64,000 nucleotides of DNA from CAWJMN01 sp963844055 (lineage in GTDB: Bacteria > Planctomycetota > Planctomycetia > Pirellulales > Pirellulaceae): assembly GCA_963844055.1 (NCBI GenBank), contig CAWJMN010000001.1, forward strand, positions 1,178,001 to 1,242,000, written 5' to 3'. Of the stretch, positions 8,801 through 17,366 are shown piece by piece; the stretch's first letter is position 1; each line of letters begins with the position of its first letter. Under the pieces are notes generated by a model. The model did not search any database and had not been told where the DNA came from. It saw nothing but the letters and a program-made list of their open reading frames with translations. The translations under genes and the position numbers were made by a program.

Positions 8801-10486
8801 ATGATGATGAATCGGCTTACATGTCGGATGATTTCGATGGCGATCGGTTTTAGTTCCCGTTTTTTGGCCGGGGGCATCCTTTGCTTGTCGCTGGGAGGCG
8901 CTGTTGCTCATGCAGCGCCGCCGGCGGTTACCTCGGTATTTCCGGCCGGGATGCAGCGTGGACAGACAGCCACCGTCACTGTGAGCGGAACCCTGCCGCA
9001 GTGGCCGGCAACGATTGTGGCGAGTACGCCCGCTTTGCAAATATCGCCAGGAAAAGAGAAGGGGCAGTTGCAAGTCACGGCCGCAGCCAGCGGCTGCGAA
9101 GGGCTGCATTTTTTGCGAGTTGTGGATGATGGCGGGGCCAGTGCGCCGATTCCCTTCATGGTTGGCACGGCGAGCGAATCGCTTGAAGTTGAGCCAAACA
9201 ACAATCCGAAAACCGCGCAAGCGGTTACACTTCCCAGTGTTGTCAATGGAAAGTTGCAAGCCGGCGGAGATTCGGATGCGTTCCGTATCAAGCTTAAGGC
9301 AGGGGAGTCCCTGGTCGCTGCGATCGATGCCCGCTGCCATTTGGGTTCACCGGTGGATGCCGTTTTGCAGGTCTGTGATGACCAAGGATTTGTGCTTGCA
9401 CAAAATAATGATGCACGCGGATTAGATCCGTTGCTGGTCTTTGTTGCGCCGAAAGAGGGTGAGTTTTTGGTGCGTGTGTTTGGTTTTGATGCCGAGCCAA
9501 ACGCCAGTATTGTGTTGTCGGGCAATGCGAATATGGTCTATCGCCTTACGCTGGGCCTAGCTCCACTGGCTGATTTTGGTTGGCCATTGGCTGTCCCCAA
9601 AAGTGGCGGCACCATTGAGCTTGCTAGTCTTAATCTGCCGACTGGTGCAACACCGCTGAGTCGTGTTATTCCGGCAGCGATGCTGCCTCTTGGCCAAGGC
9701 ATTGCTCGGACTCACCTTTATTTACAGGATGAGGGGCGACTGGGTGTGATTCGCGTTTCGCTTCGCGACTTCCCTTGTATCACCAAAGAACAAGCGACAG
9801 GGGATGTGGCGGTGCCCGTCTCGATTTCAGGCCGGTTTCAATCGAAAGAAGATAAACACATTTATCGCTTAAAGGCGACTCCTAAGTCAAAAGTGCAGGT
9901 GAAGGTACTCTCGGTATCTGAAGAGTATCAAGCCGATCCGTTTGTTAGCATTCGAACGTCAACGGATCAGAAGCTGGCGGAACAAGACGATGCTGGTGAG
10001 AAACGCGACTGTGAGTTATCGGTTGCCGTTCCTGACGATGGGATCATCGTGGTTCACATTCACGACTTTCTGGGTGAAATCGGACCACGCCACGTTTACG
10101 AACTTCAGGTAGTCCCTCAGGTTCCTGGTTTTCAAGCGACAACAACGATTAACAGCATCGATGCGGCTCCCGATAAGCCGGCTACGATTCCTGTGGCGAT
10201 CCAGCGGATCGAGGCGTTTGCCGGCGAAGTGGAAGTTAGCGTAGTGGGCCTGCCCGAAGGATGGACGGCACCGGCAGTGACGTCGGTGGCTGGCAAAGAG
10301 ACGGCTGCTGAAGTCAAGCTGCTGCTGACCCCGTCCGCTGAGGCAAAGCCGGGCTTTGTACGGATTGTTGCACGCGCCAAAGAAGCTCCGGCCGGTGAGT
10401 CGGAAGTGCTTTTTTACCAAACACTTGGGGCGGTTAAAGTTGGGTTTGCCGAGGTCTATTTGTTGGCTCCGAAAGTCGCCAAATAG
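8801..10486 (+). CDS. Secreted protein with PPC (pre-peptidase C-terminal-like) domain
   Basis: Predicted exported protein of about 561 residues; no catalytic domain seen. The frame is open from 8726, but that part overlaps the preceding gene; the cluster ATGATGATG at 8801-8809, followed by a signal sequence (FLAGGILCLSLGGAVAHA), is the likely start. After an N-terminal Ig-like domain (VTSVFPAGMQRGQTATVTV) comes a PPC-like beta domain at about residues 130-250 (EVEPNNNPKTAQAVTLP, DSDAFRIKLKAGESL). A second PPC-like unit (about 340-450) and a C-terminal beta-rich region follow. It lies 32 bp after the DUF1549/DUF1553 gene and is probably co-transcribed, so it may work with it at the cell surface. 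Confidence 0.8.
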   Translation: MMMNRLTCRMISMAIGFSSRFLAGGILCLSLGGAVAHAAPPAVTSVFPAGMQRGQTATVTVSGTLPQWPATIVASTPALQISPGKEKGQLQVTAAASGCEGLHFLRVVDDGGASAPIPFMVGTASESLEVEPNNNPKTAQAVTLPSVVNGKLQAGGDSDAFRIKLKAGESLVAAIDARCHLGSPVDAVLQVCDDQGFVLAQNNDARGLDPLLVFVAPKEGEFLVRVFGFDAEPNASIVLSGNANMVYRLTLGLAPLADFGWPLAVPKSGGTIELASLNLPTGATPLSRVIPAAMLPLGQGIARTHLYLQDEGRLGVIRVSLRDFPCITKEQATGDVAVPVSISGRFQSKEDKHIYRLKATPKSKVQVKVLSVSEEYQADPFVSIRTSTDQKLAEQDDAGEKRDCELSVAVPDDGIIVVHIHDFLGEIGPRHVYELQVVPQVPGFQATTTINSIDAAPDKPATIPVAIQRIEAFAGEVEVSVVGLPEGWTAPAVTSVAGKETAAEVKLLLTPSAEAKPGFVRIVARAKEAPAGESEVLFYQTLGAVKVGFAEVYLLAPKVAK

Positions 10487-10497
10487 CAGTGGAGCTT

Positions 10498-10531
10498 GGT
10501 CGATTTTGTGGCTCGAGTCTGCAAATCGACC
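10498..10531 (+). promoter_or_regulatory. Perfect 9-bp intercistronic hairpin
   Basis: GGTCGATTT at 10498-10506 is exactly complementary to AAATCGACC at 10523-10531, with a 16-nt loop. It lies 12 bp after the PPC-domain gene and before the HlyD gene. There is no T-run after it, so it may be an RNA-stability or factor-dependent termination element rather than an intrinsic terminator. Confidence 0.45.
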
Positions 10532-10607
10532 GAATTCGCCGAAGAATGGCCGTCAAACTGCTGACTGGCAATGGTGGAATAACCTGACATAATAGACAGG
10601 TAATCCT

Positions 10608-12173
10608 TTGTCGAAGAAGTCGGCCCCTTTCTGGGGTCGCAATGTGAGCCCTCGTCACGCCGGAAAGATTCCCGTGAGCCAAGCTACTGAACCGTCCCCT
10701 TCTGTTACTCCTCCTTCCGCATCATCCAGTCAGTTAAGTGAACGGGTGAAATCGCTGCGGCTTGGCAGCATTCCGCCGGGCGAGAACGTGGGTCGCAAGA
10801 TCATCTCCTGGATGCTCGGGCTAATTTTGGTCGGCACTTTCGTGTTTGGCGTGTTTACGTTTTCGCGCTCAATCAGTGGTGGTGCCAAGGGGAAGGGAGA
10901 GGAGGCCAAAGAAGTGGCTTCCACCGAAACGCCCCGTGAAGATTCCAAAAGCAGCGATAGTGGCGCGGCAAATTCTTCCTCGTCGTCCAATACGGCTTCG
11001 GTAGATCGTTCGGCCGCACCGAGTTCTTCAGGAATTAAGGCTGCTAAGGGGGCAATTGCCTACGAGTCGAAGGGATATATCATTCCGGCCCATCAGATTC
11101 TCGTCAGCCCGAAGGTGGGCGGGATGATCATTTCGCTGAACGTGCAAGAAGGACGCCGGGTCAACAAGGGAGATATTCTGGCTCAGCTTGAAAGTACGGA
11201 TTACAAGTCCGACCTTGATCGTAGTCAAGCGACCGTACGGCTTGCACGGGAGCGACTTCGCGAACTGGAGACAGGAAATCGTCCTGAGGAAATTAGTCAG
11301 GCGCAGGAAGAATTGGCCGAGGCCGAGGCCCAGCTTGTCCAAGCCGAGTTGCAGTTCCGGCGCGATCAAGATTTGAAGAAGCGCAATGATGAGTTGGTGA
11401 CAGACAAAGACCTGGAAGAGTCCGAGAGCCGGTATCGCATGCAGCAAAAGAAGGTTGCCCGCTTAGGTTTTGCGCTGACCTTGATGAAGCTGGGGCCACG
11501 CGACGAACGACTGGCTGCGGCACGGGCGGAGCTTGATCAGGCGATTGCCGATGCGGCCAAGGCAGAATGGCGTTTTGGAAATTGCACGATTCGTGCTCCC
11601 ATCTCGGGGACGATTCTTAAAAAAAATGCGGAGGAAGGCAACATTGTCAACCCAGGGGCATTCAATGGATCATTCAGCCTTTGCGATCTGGCTGACCTTA
11701 GCGATCTGGAAGTGGACCTTAATGTGCAAGAGCGCGACATCGCCCGTATCCATGTGGGTCAGAAGTGTTCGCTCAGCGTGGATGCCTATCCGAATCGATT
11801 TTACGAAGGCTATGTTTCACGCTTAATGCCGATTGCTGATCGCGCTAAGGGTGCGGTGCCCGTGCGCGTTAAAGTGATTGTCCCTCCCGAAGAAGAAGGC
11901 GTCTATCTGAAGCCGGAAATGGGAGCGGTCGTCCGTTTCCTCAAGGATGAAGAAGGGGCTGCAACGCCCGAAGCAGAATCCAAGCCAAGTGAGCCAACTG
12001 CAGAGCCGGCGACGACGGCGCCTGCTAGCCAGGCTTCAGATGCTTCTGCCGACAAACCAGCTGCAGAGGCCGAACCAACGGCAGAGCCTGATGCGGCATC
12101 CCCTGCAGAGAAGCCAGACGCCGCAGTGCCGAAGCGTGGTGTCTACTCGCCTGGTTCTACCACGCGGGAATAG
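10608..12173 (+). CDS. HlyD-family membrane fusion (periplasmic adaptor) protein
   Basis: Adaptor that links an inner-membrane transporter to the outer envelope. TTG start at 10608 after AGACAGG; in-frame GTG codons at 10644 and 10674 are alternatives. About 521 residues: a single N-terminal membrane helix (about 62-84, IISWMLGLILVGTFVFGVF), a Ser-rich linker, a biotinyl-lipoyl-like half motif (VSPKVGGMIISLNVQEGRRV, about 165-185), and a long coiled-coil hairpin rich in E/A/L (about 205-300). Then the second lipoyl half (CTIRAPISGTILKKNAEEGNIV), a beta-barrel region, and an Ala/Glu/Pro-rich tail from about 445. It is followed 69 bp later by an ABC ATPase, so the two form an export-type pair similar to MacA/DevB systems. 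No permease gene is present nearby. Confidence 0.9.
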   Translation: MSKKSAPFWGRNVSPRHAGKIPVSQATEPSPSVTPPSASSSQLSERVKSLRLGSIPPGENVGRKIISWMLGLILVGTFVFGVFTFSRSISGGAKGKGEEAKEVASTETPREDSKSSDSGAANSSSSSNTASVDRSAAPSSSGIKAAKGAIAYESKGYIIPAHQILVSPKVGGMIISLNVQEGRRVNKGDILAQLESTDYKSDLDRSQATVRLARERLRELETGNRPEEISQAQEELAEAEAQLVQAELQFRRDQDLKKRNDELVTDKDLEESESRYRMQQKKVARLGFALTLMKLGPRDERLAAARAELDQAIADAAKAEWRFGNCTIRAPISGTILKKNAEEGNIVNPGAFNGSFSLCDLADLSDLEVDLNVQERDIARIHVGQKCSLSVDAYPNRFYEGYVSRLMPIADRAKGAVPVRVKVIVPPEEEGVYLKPEMGAVVRFLKDEEGAATPEAESKPSEPTAEPATTAPASQASDASADKPAAEAEPTAEPDAASPAEKPDAAVPKRGVYSPGSTTRE

Positions 12174-12242
12174 CTGACGTTCCGCTTTTGGCATTCACGG
12201 ATATTTCCTCGCCTTTACTCCAAACCACAAAAGATCTGACGC

Positions 12243-12962
12243 ATGTCACCGACGGTTTCCAAAAAGCTCATGGTTGAGGTGAAAGGTGTTCACAAGTACT
12301 TCCGCCGAGGTGGTGAACGTGTAGACGTTCTCAATGGCCTCAACTTGGAAGTGGCCGAAGGGGAATTCTTGGGCCTGATGGGGCCAAGCGGTTCGGGAAA
12401 GACGACCCTACTCAATCTGATTGCCGGGCTGGATACACCCAGTGAAGGTGAAGTGTGGGTCGGTGGTGAGTGTATCTCGCGGTTGTCCGAGTCTGCCTTG
12501 GCGAAATGGCGCACACGACATATCGGCTTCATCTTCCAGTTTTATCATTTGCTGCCTGTGCTTAGCGCGTATGAGAACGTCGAGCTTCCCTTGCTGCTGT
12601 TGCCTTTAACGGCCGCACAGCGCCGTACCCAGGTGACAACCGCCTTGGAGCTTGCAGGACTAACGCATCGTATGGGGCATCGGCCTGGCCAGCTTTCTGG
12701 TGGTCAACAGCAACGCGTGGGCATTGCTCGAGCGCTTGTCACCGATCCCTCGTTGATTGTTGCAGACGAACCCACGGGTGACTTGGATGCAAAATCTGCC
12801 GAAGAGATTTTGGACCTGCTAGAAGAAGTCCGTAAATCGCTCAATAAAACGATTTTGCTGGTCACGCACGATCCACGTGCGGCCGCTCGCGCTGACCGGA
12901 TTCAGCGACTGGATAAGGGAAAGCTGGTCGATGACAATGCCGCGATGAGTGGCTCTCATTAG
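12243..12962 (+). CDS. ABC transporter ATP-binding protein (LolD/MacB type)
   Basis: ATPase of a MacB/LolD/DevA-like transporter. The 239-residue protein is complete: Walker A GPSGSGKTT (about residue 47), Q-loop FIFQFYHLLPVLSAYENV, signature LSGGQQQRVGIARALV (about 151), Walker B LIVADEPTGDLD (about 170) and H-loop LLVTHDPRAA. It follows the HlyD gene and ends the plus-strand run; a short hairpin lies just after it. Its membrane partner must be encoded elsewhere, because the next gene is on the opposite strand and is an acetyltransferase. Confidence 0.93.
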   Translation: MSPTVSKKLMVEVKGVHKYFRRGGERVDVLNGLNLEVAEGEFLGLMGPSGSGKTTLLNLIAGLDTPSEGEVWVGGECISRLSESALAKWRTRHIGFIFQFYHLLPVLSAYENVELPLLLLPLTAAQRRTQVTTALELAGLTHRMGHRPGQLSGGQQQRVGIARALVTDPSLIVADEPTGDLDAKSAEEILDLLEEVRKSLNKTILLVTHDPRAAARADRIQRLDKGKLVDDNAAMSGSH

Positions 12963-12971
12963 TCGCGTTTT

Positions 12972-12989
12972 GCACGTAGAACGTGCTTT
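12972..12989 (+). terminator. Possible terminator after the ABC ATPase gene
   Basis: GCACGT-AGA-ACGTGC forms a perfect 6-bp stem with a 3-nt loop at 12972-12986, followed by TTTG. It sits between convergent genes (ATPase ends 12962, GNAT ends 12996). The T-run is short, so intrinsic activity is uncertain. Confidence 0.5.
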
Positions 12990-12995
12990 GCAAGC

Positions 12996-13971
12996 CTATT
13001 GCGGAGCAGCCTTGCGGAAAAGAATGCCCGAGTCGTAGGCCTCAAAGCCCAGCTTGCGAAAGACATCCTGTAACGAGATGTCTTGATCAATGGCAATCAG
13101 TTCAGCCCGTTCAATGCCATGTTCACGCTGCACCATTTGCAGCGTTTCTCCCAGTAAAAATAGTGTGAGTCCATTTGACCGCGCAGTGGCATCATCTTGT
13201 AGCATGACCAGTCCAAACGTGGCTTCTTGCCAGTCCTTGCTCATGGGCTGGACGTCCCAAAAGGCGAGGCTGGCTGCTACGGCTTCTGTTCGTTTGTGAT
13301 AGAGGGAGGCTCGGTTCCACTCCACATGTGACCACGCTTGTGGCTGCCACTGGGCGTCGGGAACAAGTCCTTCTTCAATGCGGACTTCGTAATCGTTTTT
13401 CAACATCCGCTGCACACGATCAATTGGCGGGCGGAAGTCGTCCATGGACCTGCCCCAAAGATGGCTGCGGCGTTCTTCCGCATAGCCACGCTGTTCAAAG
13501 GCACGTACGGCAACCTCATCACTGGCGAGGATGCCCGCGGGTGTAGCGCCGCCGTAGATTCCTAAATAGAACTGATCAAACGGCGTGGCGTTTCCACCGA
13601 AAAGCTGCACGCAGTGTTGCCGCTGCAGATAGGTCTCCGCCAAGTGCAAAAGTGACGTGGCGATGGTTTCTTGCCCTTCGACGGGCGCAACAACGAGAAG
13701 GCCCGTGGTTCCTGCTTTGCCAGAAATCGTTAGCCAGGCATTGGCGCTCGCGACTTCGTCGGGAAGTGGCCAGGCATGGCAACATCCGACAATCGCTCCG
13801 CTATCTTCGGCGATCAGCAGCCCTTCGCGGTCAAAATAGGATTTGGAAAGGATGAGGTCTTCCAGGATGGCGGTCGACATCCCATGCATCCGTCCGCGCA
13901 GGGGCCTGTTGTTGCCACAGCCGAGCTAGGCCTGGCGGATCACTGTTCTGAAACGGGCGATAGCGTATCAC
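12996..13971 (-). CDS. GNAT-type acetyltransferase, probably two tandem GNAT domains (one frameshift)
   Basis: Predicted N-acetyltransferase; substrate unknown. Reading from GTG at 13971 gives VIRYRPFQNSDPPGLARLW, a typical opening of planctomycete GNAT proteins. Near 13896 the frame moves by one base and continues as GRMHGMSTAILEDLILSKSYF to the stop at 12996; deleting one base there restores about 324 residues. Features: first half with LIAEDSGAIVGCCHAW and LLVVAPVEGQETIATSLLHLAE (acetyl-CoA loop region), second half with TFGLVMLQDDATARSNGLTLFLL and the final DVFRKLGFEAYDSGILFRK, as in a C-terminal GNAT core. An ATG at 13889 would also open the downstream part, but that would lose the conserved N-terminus. 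Probably a sequence error. Confidence 0.7.
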
Positions 13972-14118
13972 GGCGAGCGCGATGCGTTCCGGGAAGAGGA
14001 AGGAAGCGGAGACACGGTTGGGCCCCTTAAAAACGTCACTCCATCATAATGGAGATTTCGCAGCAGGAGCAGGGCAATCGCTGGCGGGCTTCTAATCGGC
14101 TGGAAATGGCCGCTTTAG

Positions 14119-14433
14119 TTAGGTTGGGAATTTAAGCAGCACTTTTCCATCGACTACCTTCGTCTCTAGCGTGGTGTGGCGAATCGATTTGCTGGCTTGG
14201 TGTTGTCCGGTAGAAACGTCAAATTGCCAGCCGTGCCACGGGCAGGTCACAATGCAGCCCACCAAGGCCCCTTTTCCGAGTGGGCCCCCTTGGTGTGGGC
14301 AGAGTCCGTCCAAGGCATAAAGGGTGTCTCCCTGACGAAAGATGGCAACAATCTGATCATTGACGACCAGTTCCAGCCCTTGCCCACTGGTAAGGTCCGC
14401 CAACTCGCAGGCAAGATGCCAGCCCTCGCTCAT
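14119..14433 (-). CDS. Rieske [2Fe-2S] ferredoxin-type protein
   Basis: Small soluble electron carrier of 104 residues, resembling NirD-like and dioxygenase-type Rieske ferredoxins. The cluster ligands are visible: Cys45-Pro-His47 (LCPHQGG) and Cys64-Pro-Trp-His67 (TCPWHGWQFD), with the spacing expected for the family. No oxygenase or reductase gene sits beside it. The next upstream gene on the same strand is a lipid acyltransferase, about 70 bp away, so the partner is not evident from context. Confidence 0.92.
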   Translation of the reverse strand: MSEGWHLACELADLTSGQGLELVVNDQIVAIFRQGDTLYALDGLCPHQGGPLGKGALVGCIVTCPWHGWQFDVSTGQHQASKSIRHTTLETKVVDGKVLLKFPT

Positions 14434-14502
14434 CGAAAAAACTCCCGTATTTTTATCGGTTGGCCCAGGTGCCTTGGGGCAGGTTGCAAACGTCCGTTAG
14501 GT

Positions 14503-15471
14503 TCAAGCGGCCTTCATTTCGGCCGGTTCGTTTAGTGACTCAGCGTCGGCCTCGGTGCGGCGTGCACGTTTGCGAGGTGCTTCCTCAGCCTTCCAGCGAC
14601 GGTGAACCCACCAGTACTGTTCTGGGTATTGCCGAATCACTTTCTCTAGCACTGTGTTGTACCATTGGGTGAGCGGCTTTACACCCTCCAGTTCGGGCGT
14701 TGGCTTTTGGGGATCTTGCAGGCCGCAAAATCCGAACTCAAAGTTCATCGGCTTTTTGTCGCGGCGACAATAGACGGCCAGCATCGGCGCACTACTAGCC
14801 AGGGTGAACAGCGCGAGCGCTTTGTGGCACGATGTGGGGCGGCCAAAGAAATCGACCCAGCAACCTTTCACGCCAGCGTTTTGGTCACCTAGCAGAACGA
14901 GCGTTCCGCCTGTTTGCAGCACGATGTCTGCTTGGGGAGCACTTCCTACCTTGGGAAGCATGAATTGTCCCGTCGCGCTGCGCACGCGGTTGAGGTAGGC
15001 ATCTAAAAAAGGATTATCAAGGGTGCGGGCGACGGTATAGGTTGAAAACCCGAGTAGCCCCGTCATGTACCCGGCAATTTCAAAGTTGCCAAAGTGCATG
15101 GTCACCGCGATTTTAGGTCGTTGTGAAAGCATCGCCTGCACCATCTCGCGCTTGCAAGCAATGGTAACAAACTGCCGCCAGTTTGTTTCGTGCAGTTTGC
15201 GTGGAGCGAGGATGACCTCGACCGCCATCAGCAGCAGATGTTCCCAGTTTTTTAGCGCGAGGGCTCGCCGCTCCTCTGGTGTTCCGTTTGGCAACACGAC
15301 GGCGATATTTTCATCCAGCACTTTGCGCCGAAGTTTGATGACGTCGTACAAAAGGTAGGGGAGGACCCGGCAAAGCGAACCGCAAGCATCTAGGGGGAGC
15401 GCCTGCACCATCGAAATGATGATCCGCGCTAGTAGATACAACAGAAAGTGGCCAGCAAGTTTTAAGGACAC
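14503..15471 (-). CDS. Lysophospholipid / lipid A acyltransferase (LpxL/HtrB family)
   Basis: Predicted inner-membrane acyltransferase of the lauroyl/myristoyl transferase family, which adds secondary acyl chains to lipid A or a related lipid. 322 residues. A hydrophobic N-terminus (residues 5-30) is followed by the active-site HX4E motif HFGNFE (about residues 125-130, within AVTMHFGNFEIAGY) and by VLLGDQNAGVKGCWVDFFGRP and LYQWYNTVLEKVIRQYPEQYWWVHRRWK-like C-terminal features. The Lys/Arg-rich tail after residue 295 is not part of the core. It supports an LPS-type outer membrane in this organism. Substrate specificity cannot be called. Confidence 0.88.
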   Translation of the reverse strand: MSLKLAGHFLLYLLARIIISMVQALPLDACGSLCRVLPYLLYDVIKLRRKVLDENIAVVLPNGTPEERRALALKNWEHLLLMAVEVILAPRKLHETNWRQFVTIACKREMVQAMLSQRPKIAVTMHFGNFEIAGYMTGLLGFSTYTVARTLDNPFLDAYLNRVRSATGQFMLPKVGSAPQADIVLQTGGTLVLLGDQNAGVKGCWVDFFGRPTSCHKALALFTLASSAPMLAVYCRRDKKPMNFEFGFCGLQDPQKPTPELEGVKPLTQWYNTVLEKVIRQYPEQYWWVHRRWKAEEAPRKRARRTEADAESLNEPAEMKAA

Positions 15472-15643
15472 AGCCCGTTTCCTCGGTCACTGATCGCCTG
15501 TCACAACGGAAGAGTAGGCAGTGTGCCAGAATCACTCGTTTTAGAACAGACGAATGCGCGTGCTCAGCGGCTTACAAAACGATCCGGCGCACGGATTGCT
15601 AGCGTGTGAGAATTAATGAAGCTACCGGGTGTAGAGAACGCCC

Positions 15644-15673
15644 TTGCTCTGTTTTTGCCTTTGTTCTTATACT
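15644..15673 (+). promoter_or_regulatory. Candidate sigma-70 promoter upstream of the secretin-like gene
   Basis: TTGCTC (15644-15649) and TATACT (15668-15673) are separated by 18 bp, about 108 bp before the ATG at 15781. The -10 matches 5 of 6, the -35 only 3 of 6. Weak prediction. The remaining sequence from 15472 to 15780 shows no gene. Confidence 0.3.
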
Positions 15674-15780
15674 CCGCGCGGCGGAAGGTCCGTCAACAAA
15701 GTCCTGTGGAAGCGTGTGCGGCATGATTTTTCGGCCGTACAGCGACAAGTTCAGGGTCGTTTACAACGTGAAGGTGCTGG

Positions 15781-17349
15781 ATGTTAAACCTGAAGCCTAA
15801 GGACTGGCCTTGCCTGCCGTGGCAGGTAGCATTCTGCGCGGCACTTCAACACCTAATGGTGGTAATGGCCTTGGGGTTAGTCGGTTTGTCCGCGACAAAC
15901 GCCGTGGGACAGCAGGGTTCTACGTTGGCTCCGCGCCGTGGCGCAGGGATCAGCAGTTCGAGCGTGGGTTCGCCCCCAGCAGGTGGCTCTGCGACGCCTG
16001 CCCCGATTGCGACATCGGGCGATACGCTTCCTTGGAAAGCCCCCGGTTCTGCTACGGTTCCTACTGCGCCTACGGGCTTTGGTGCATCGCCCGGCGTTGC
16101 TCCGCCCGCTAATCCGAATGTCCTTCCTTGGCGAGGTTCTGCGCCTGCAGCTCCTTGGAGTGGTTCGGCGGCAACACCGGCGCCCGTTCCGAATGCTCCG
16201 TATGGTTTCAGCGTTGGCGCTCCGGCTTCCGGGCCGGCACTAAAGGTTACCAAGGGAAATGGTTCGCTTCCCAATGAGGCGGGACAAGTTTGGCGCGAGT
16301 ACGACATCTCGCCTTATACGTCAAAGCTGCGCAGCAAGCCCAAGGCCGAGCAGGCCATTGTGGACTGGATCATTCGCGAAACCGGACAAGATATTTGGTT
16401 CTCGCAGCCGCTGGGAATTCTCAATGCAGATGCGAATACACTCCGCGTTTACCATACGCCAGAAGTTCAAACGATCGTTCACAACATTGTGGAGCGGTTT
16501 GTCCGTGGACAAGCCGAAGGCCAAGCCTTTGGCGTGCGAATCCTCACGATTGGAAGTCCTAATTGGCGAACTCGGGCATTTGCCCTCATGCGTCCGGTAG
16601 AAGTTCAATCTTCGGGCGTAGAGGCTTGGCTGCTTTCACGCGAGAACACCACCGTACTAATGAATGACCTTCGTCGACGAACTGACTATCGTGAGGTCAA
16701 TACTCCGAACCTAACGCTTGTCAGCGGACTTACAGAGACAGTAACTCGCACGCGGACTCGTAGCTTTACCCGAAGCATTCGCAGCACCTTAACCTGGCCC
16801 GGCTATGAAGGCGTTCCTGCACAACTGGATGAAGGGTTTGGTTTGCAAATCAGTCCCTTGCTTTCGCTGGATGGCACTGTTTGCGAAGCCGCAATCAAAT
16901 GTAATATCGACCAACTGGAAAAGTTGGTGCCACTTACGATTGACGTGACAACCCCCACGGGAGTTCAGCGTGCACAGATTCAAGTGCCACAACTCGTGAG
17001 TTGGCGCATGAATGAACGTTTCCGTTGGCCTACCGATCAGGTCCTGCTGCTTAGCTGCGGCATTGTGGCGAATCCGGGTGGAGAAAACACGGGAGCCTTT
17101 GCAGCGATCAATCCGTTTGATGGCCCCGGTAGTCGCGCAGATGCTCTGATGTTGATTCAATACTTAGGTCGGGCTGATCAGCAATTCGCGGGGCCAGCAC
17201 CCTTGGCGGCCAATAACCCTGGCGGAACCATGGGCCCTAGTCCATTCAGCCAGCCAGCTCCCTCGCTGGCTCCGATGAGTCCGATTTCCAATCCGTACGT
17301 CTCGGGCACACTTCCTCCGCCGAGCAGTTTCAATCGCGGTCGTTACTAA
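15781..17349 (+). CDS. Exported protein with Pro/Ala-rich linker and secretin-like C-terminal region
   Basis: Not a named family. ATG at 15781 is preceded by GAAGGTGCTGG, a good ribosome binding site. The 522-residue protein has a signal sequence (LMVVMALGLVGLSATNAVGQ), a low-complexity Pro/Ala/Gly/Ser segment (about 45-155) and a folded region. In that region LGILNADANTLRVYHTPEVQTIVHNIVERF resembles the small N-terminal domains of secretins, and GFGLQISPLLSLDGTVCEAAIK to WPTDQVLLLSCGIV resembles the end of a secretin core. The similarity is by pattern only. The tail is again Pro/Ser/Gly-rich. Only 17 bp separate it from the lipoprotein gene that follows, suggesting a two-gene envelope unit. 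Confidence 0.7.
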   Translation: MLNLKPKDWPCLPWQVAFCAALQHLMVVMALGLVGLSATNAVGQQGSTLAPRRGAGISSSSVGSPPAGGSATPAPIATSGDTLPWKAPGSATVPTAPTGFGASPGVAPPANPNVLPWRGSAPAAPWSGSAATPAPVPNAPYGFSVGAPASGPALKVTKGNGSLPNEAGQVWREYDISPYTSKLRSKPKAEQAIVDWIIRETGQDIWFSQPLGILNADANTLRVYHTPEVQTIVHNIVERFVRGQAEGQAFGVRILTIGSPNWRTRAFALMRPVEVQSSGVEAWLLSRENTTVLMNDLRRRTDYREVNTPNLTLVSGLTETVTRTRTRSFTRSIRSTLTWPGYEGVPAQLDEGFGLQISPLLSLDGTVCEAAIKCNIDQLEKLVPLTIDVTTPTGVQRAQIQVPQLVSWRMNERFRWPTDQVLLLSCGIVANPGGENTGAFAAINPFDGPGSRADALMLIQYLGRADQQFAGPAPLAANNPGGTMGPSPFSQPAPSLAPMSPISNPYVSGTLPPPSSFNRGRY

Positions 17350-17366
17350 GGCAGCATTGCATTTTC

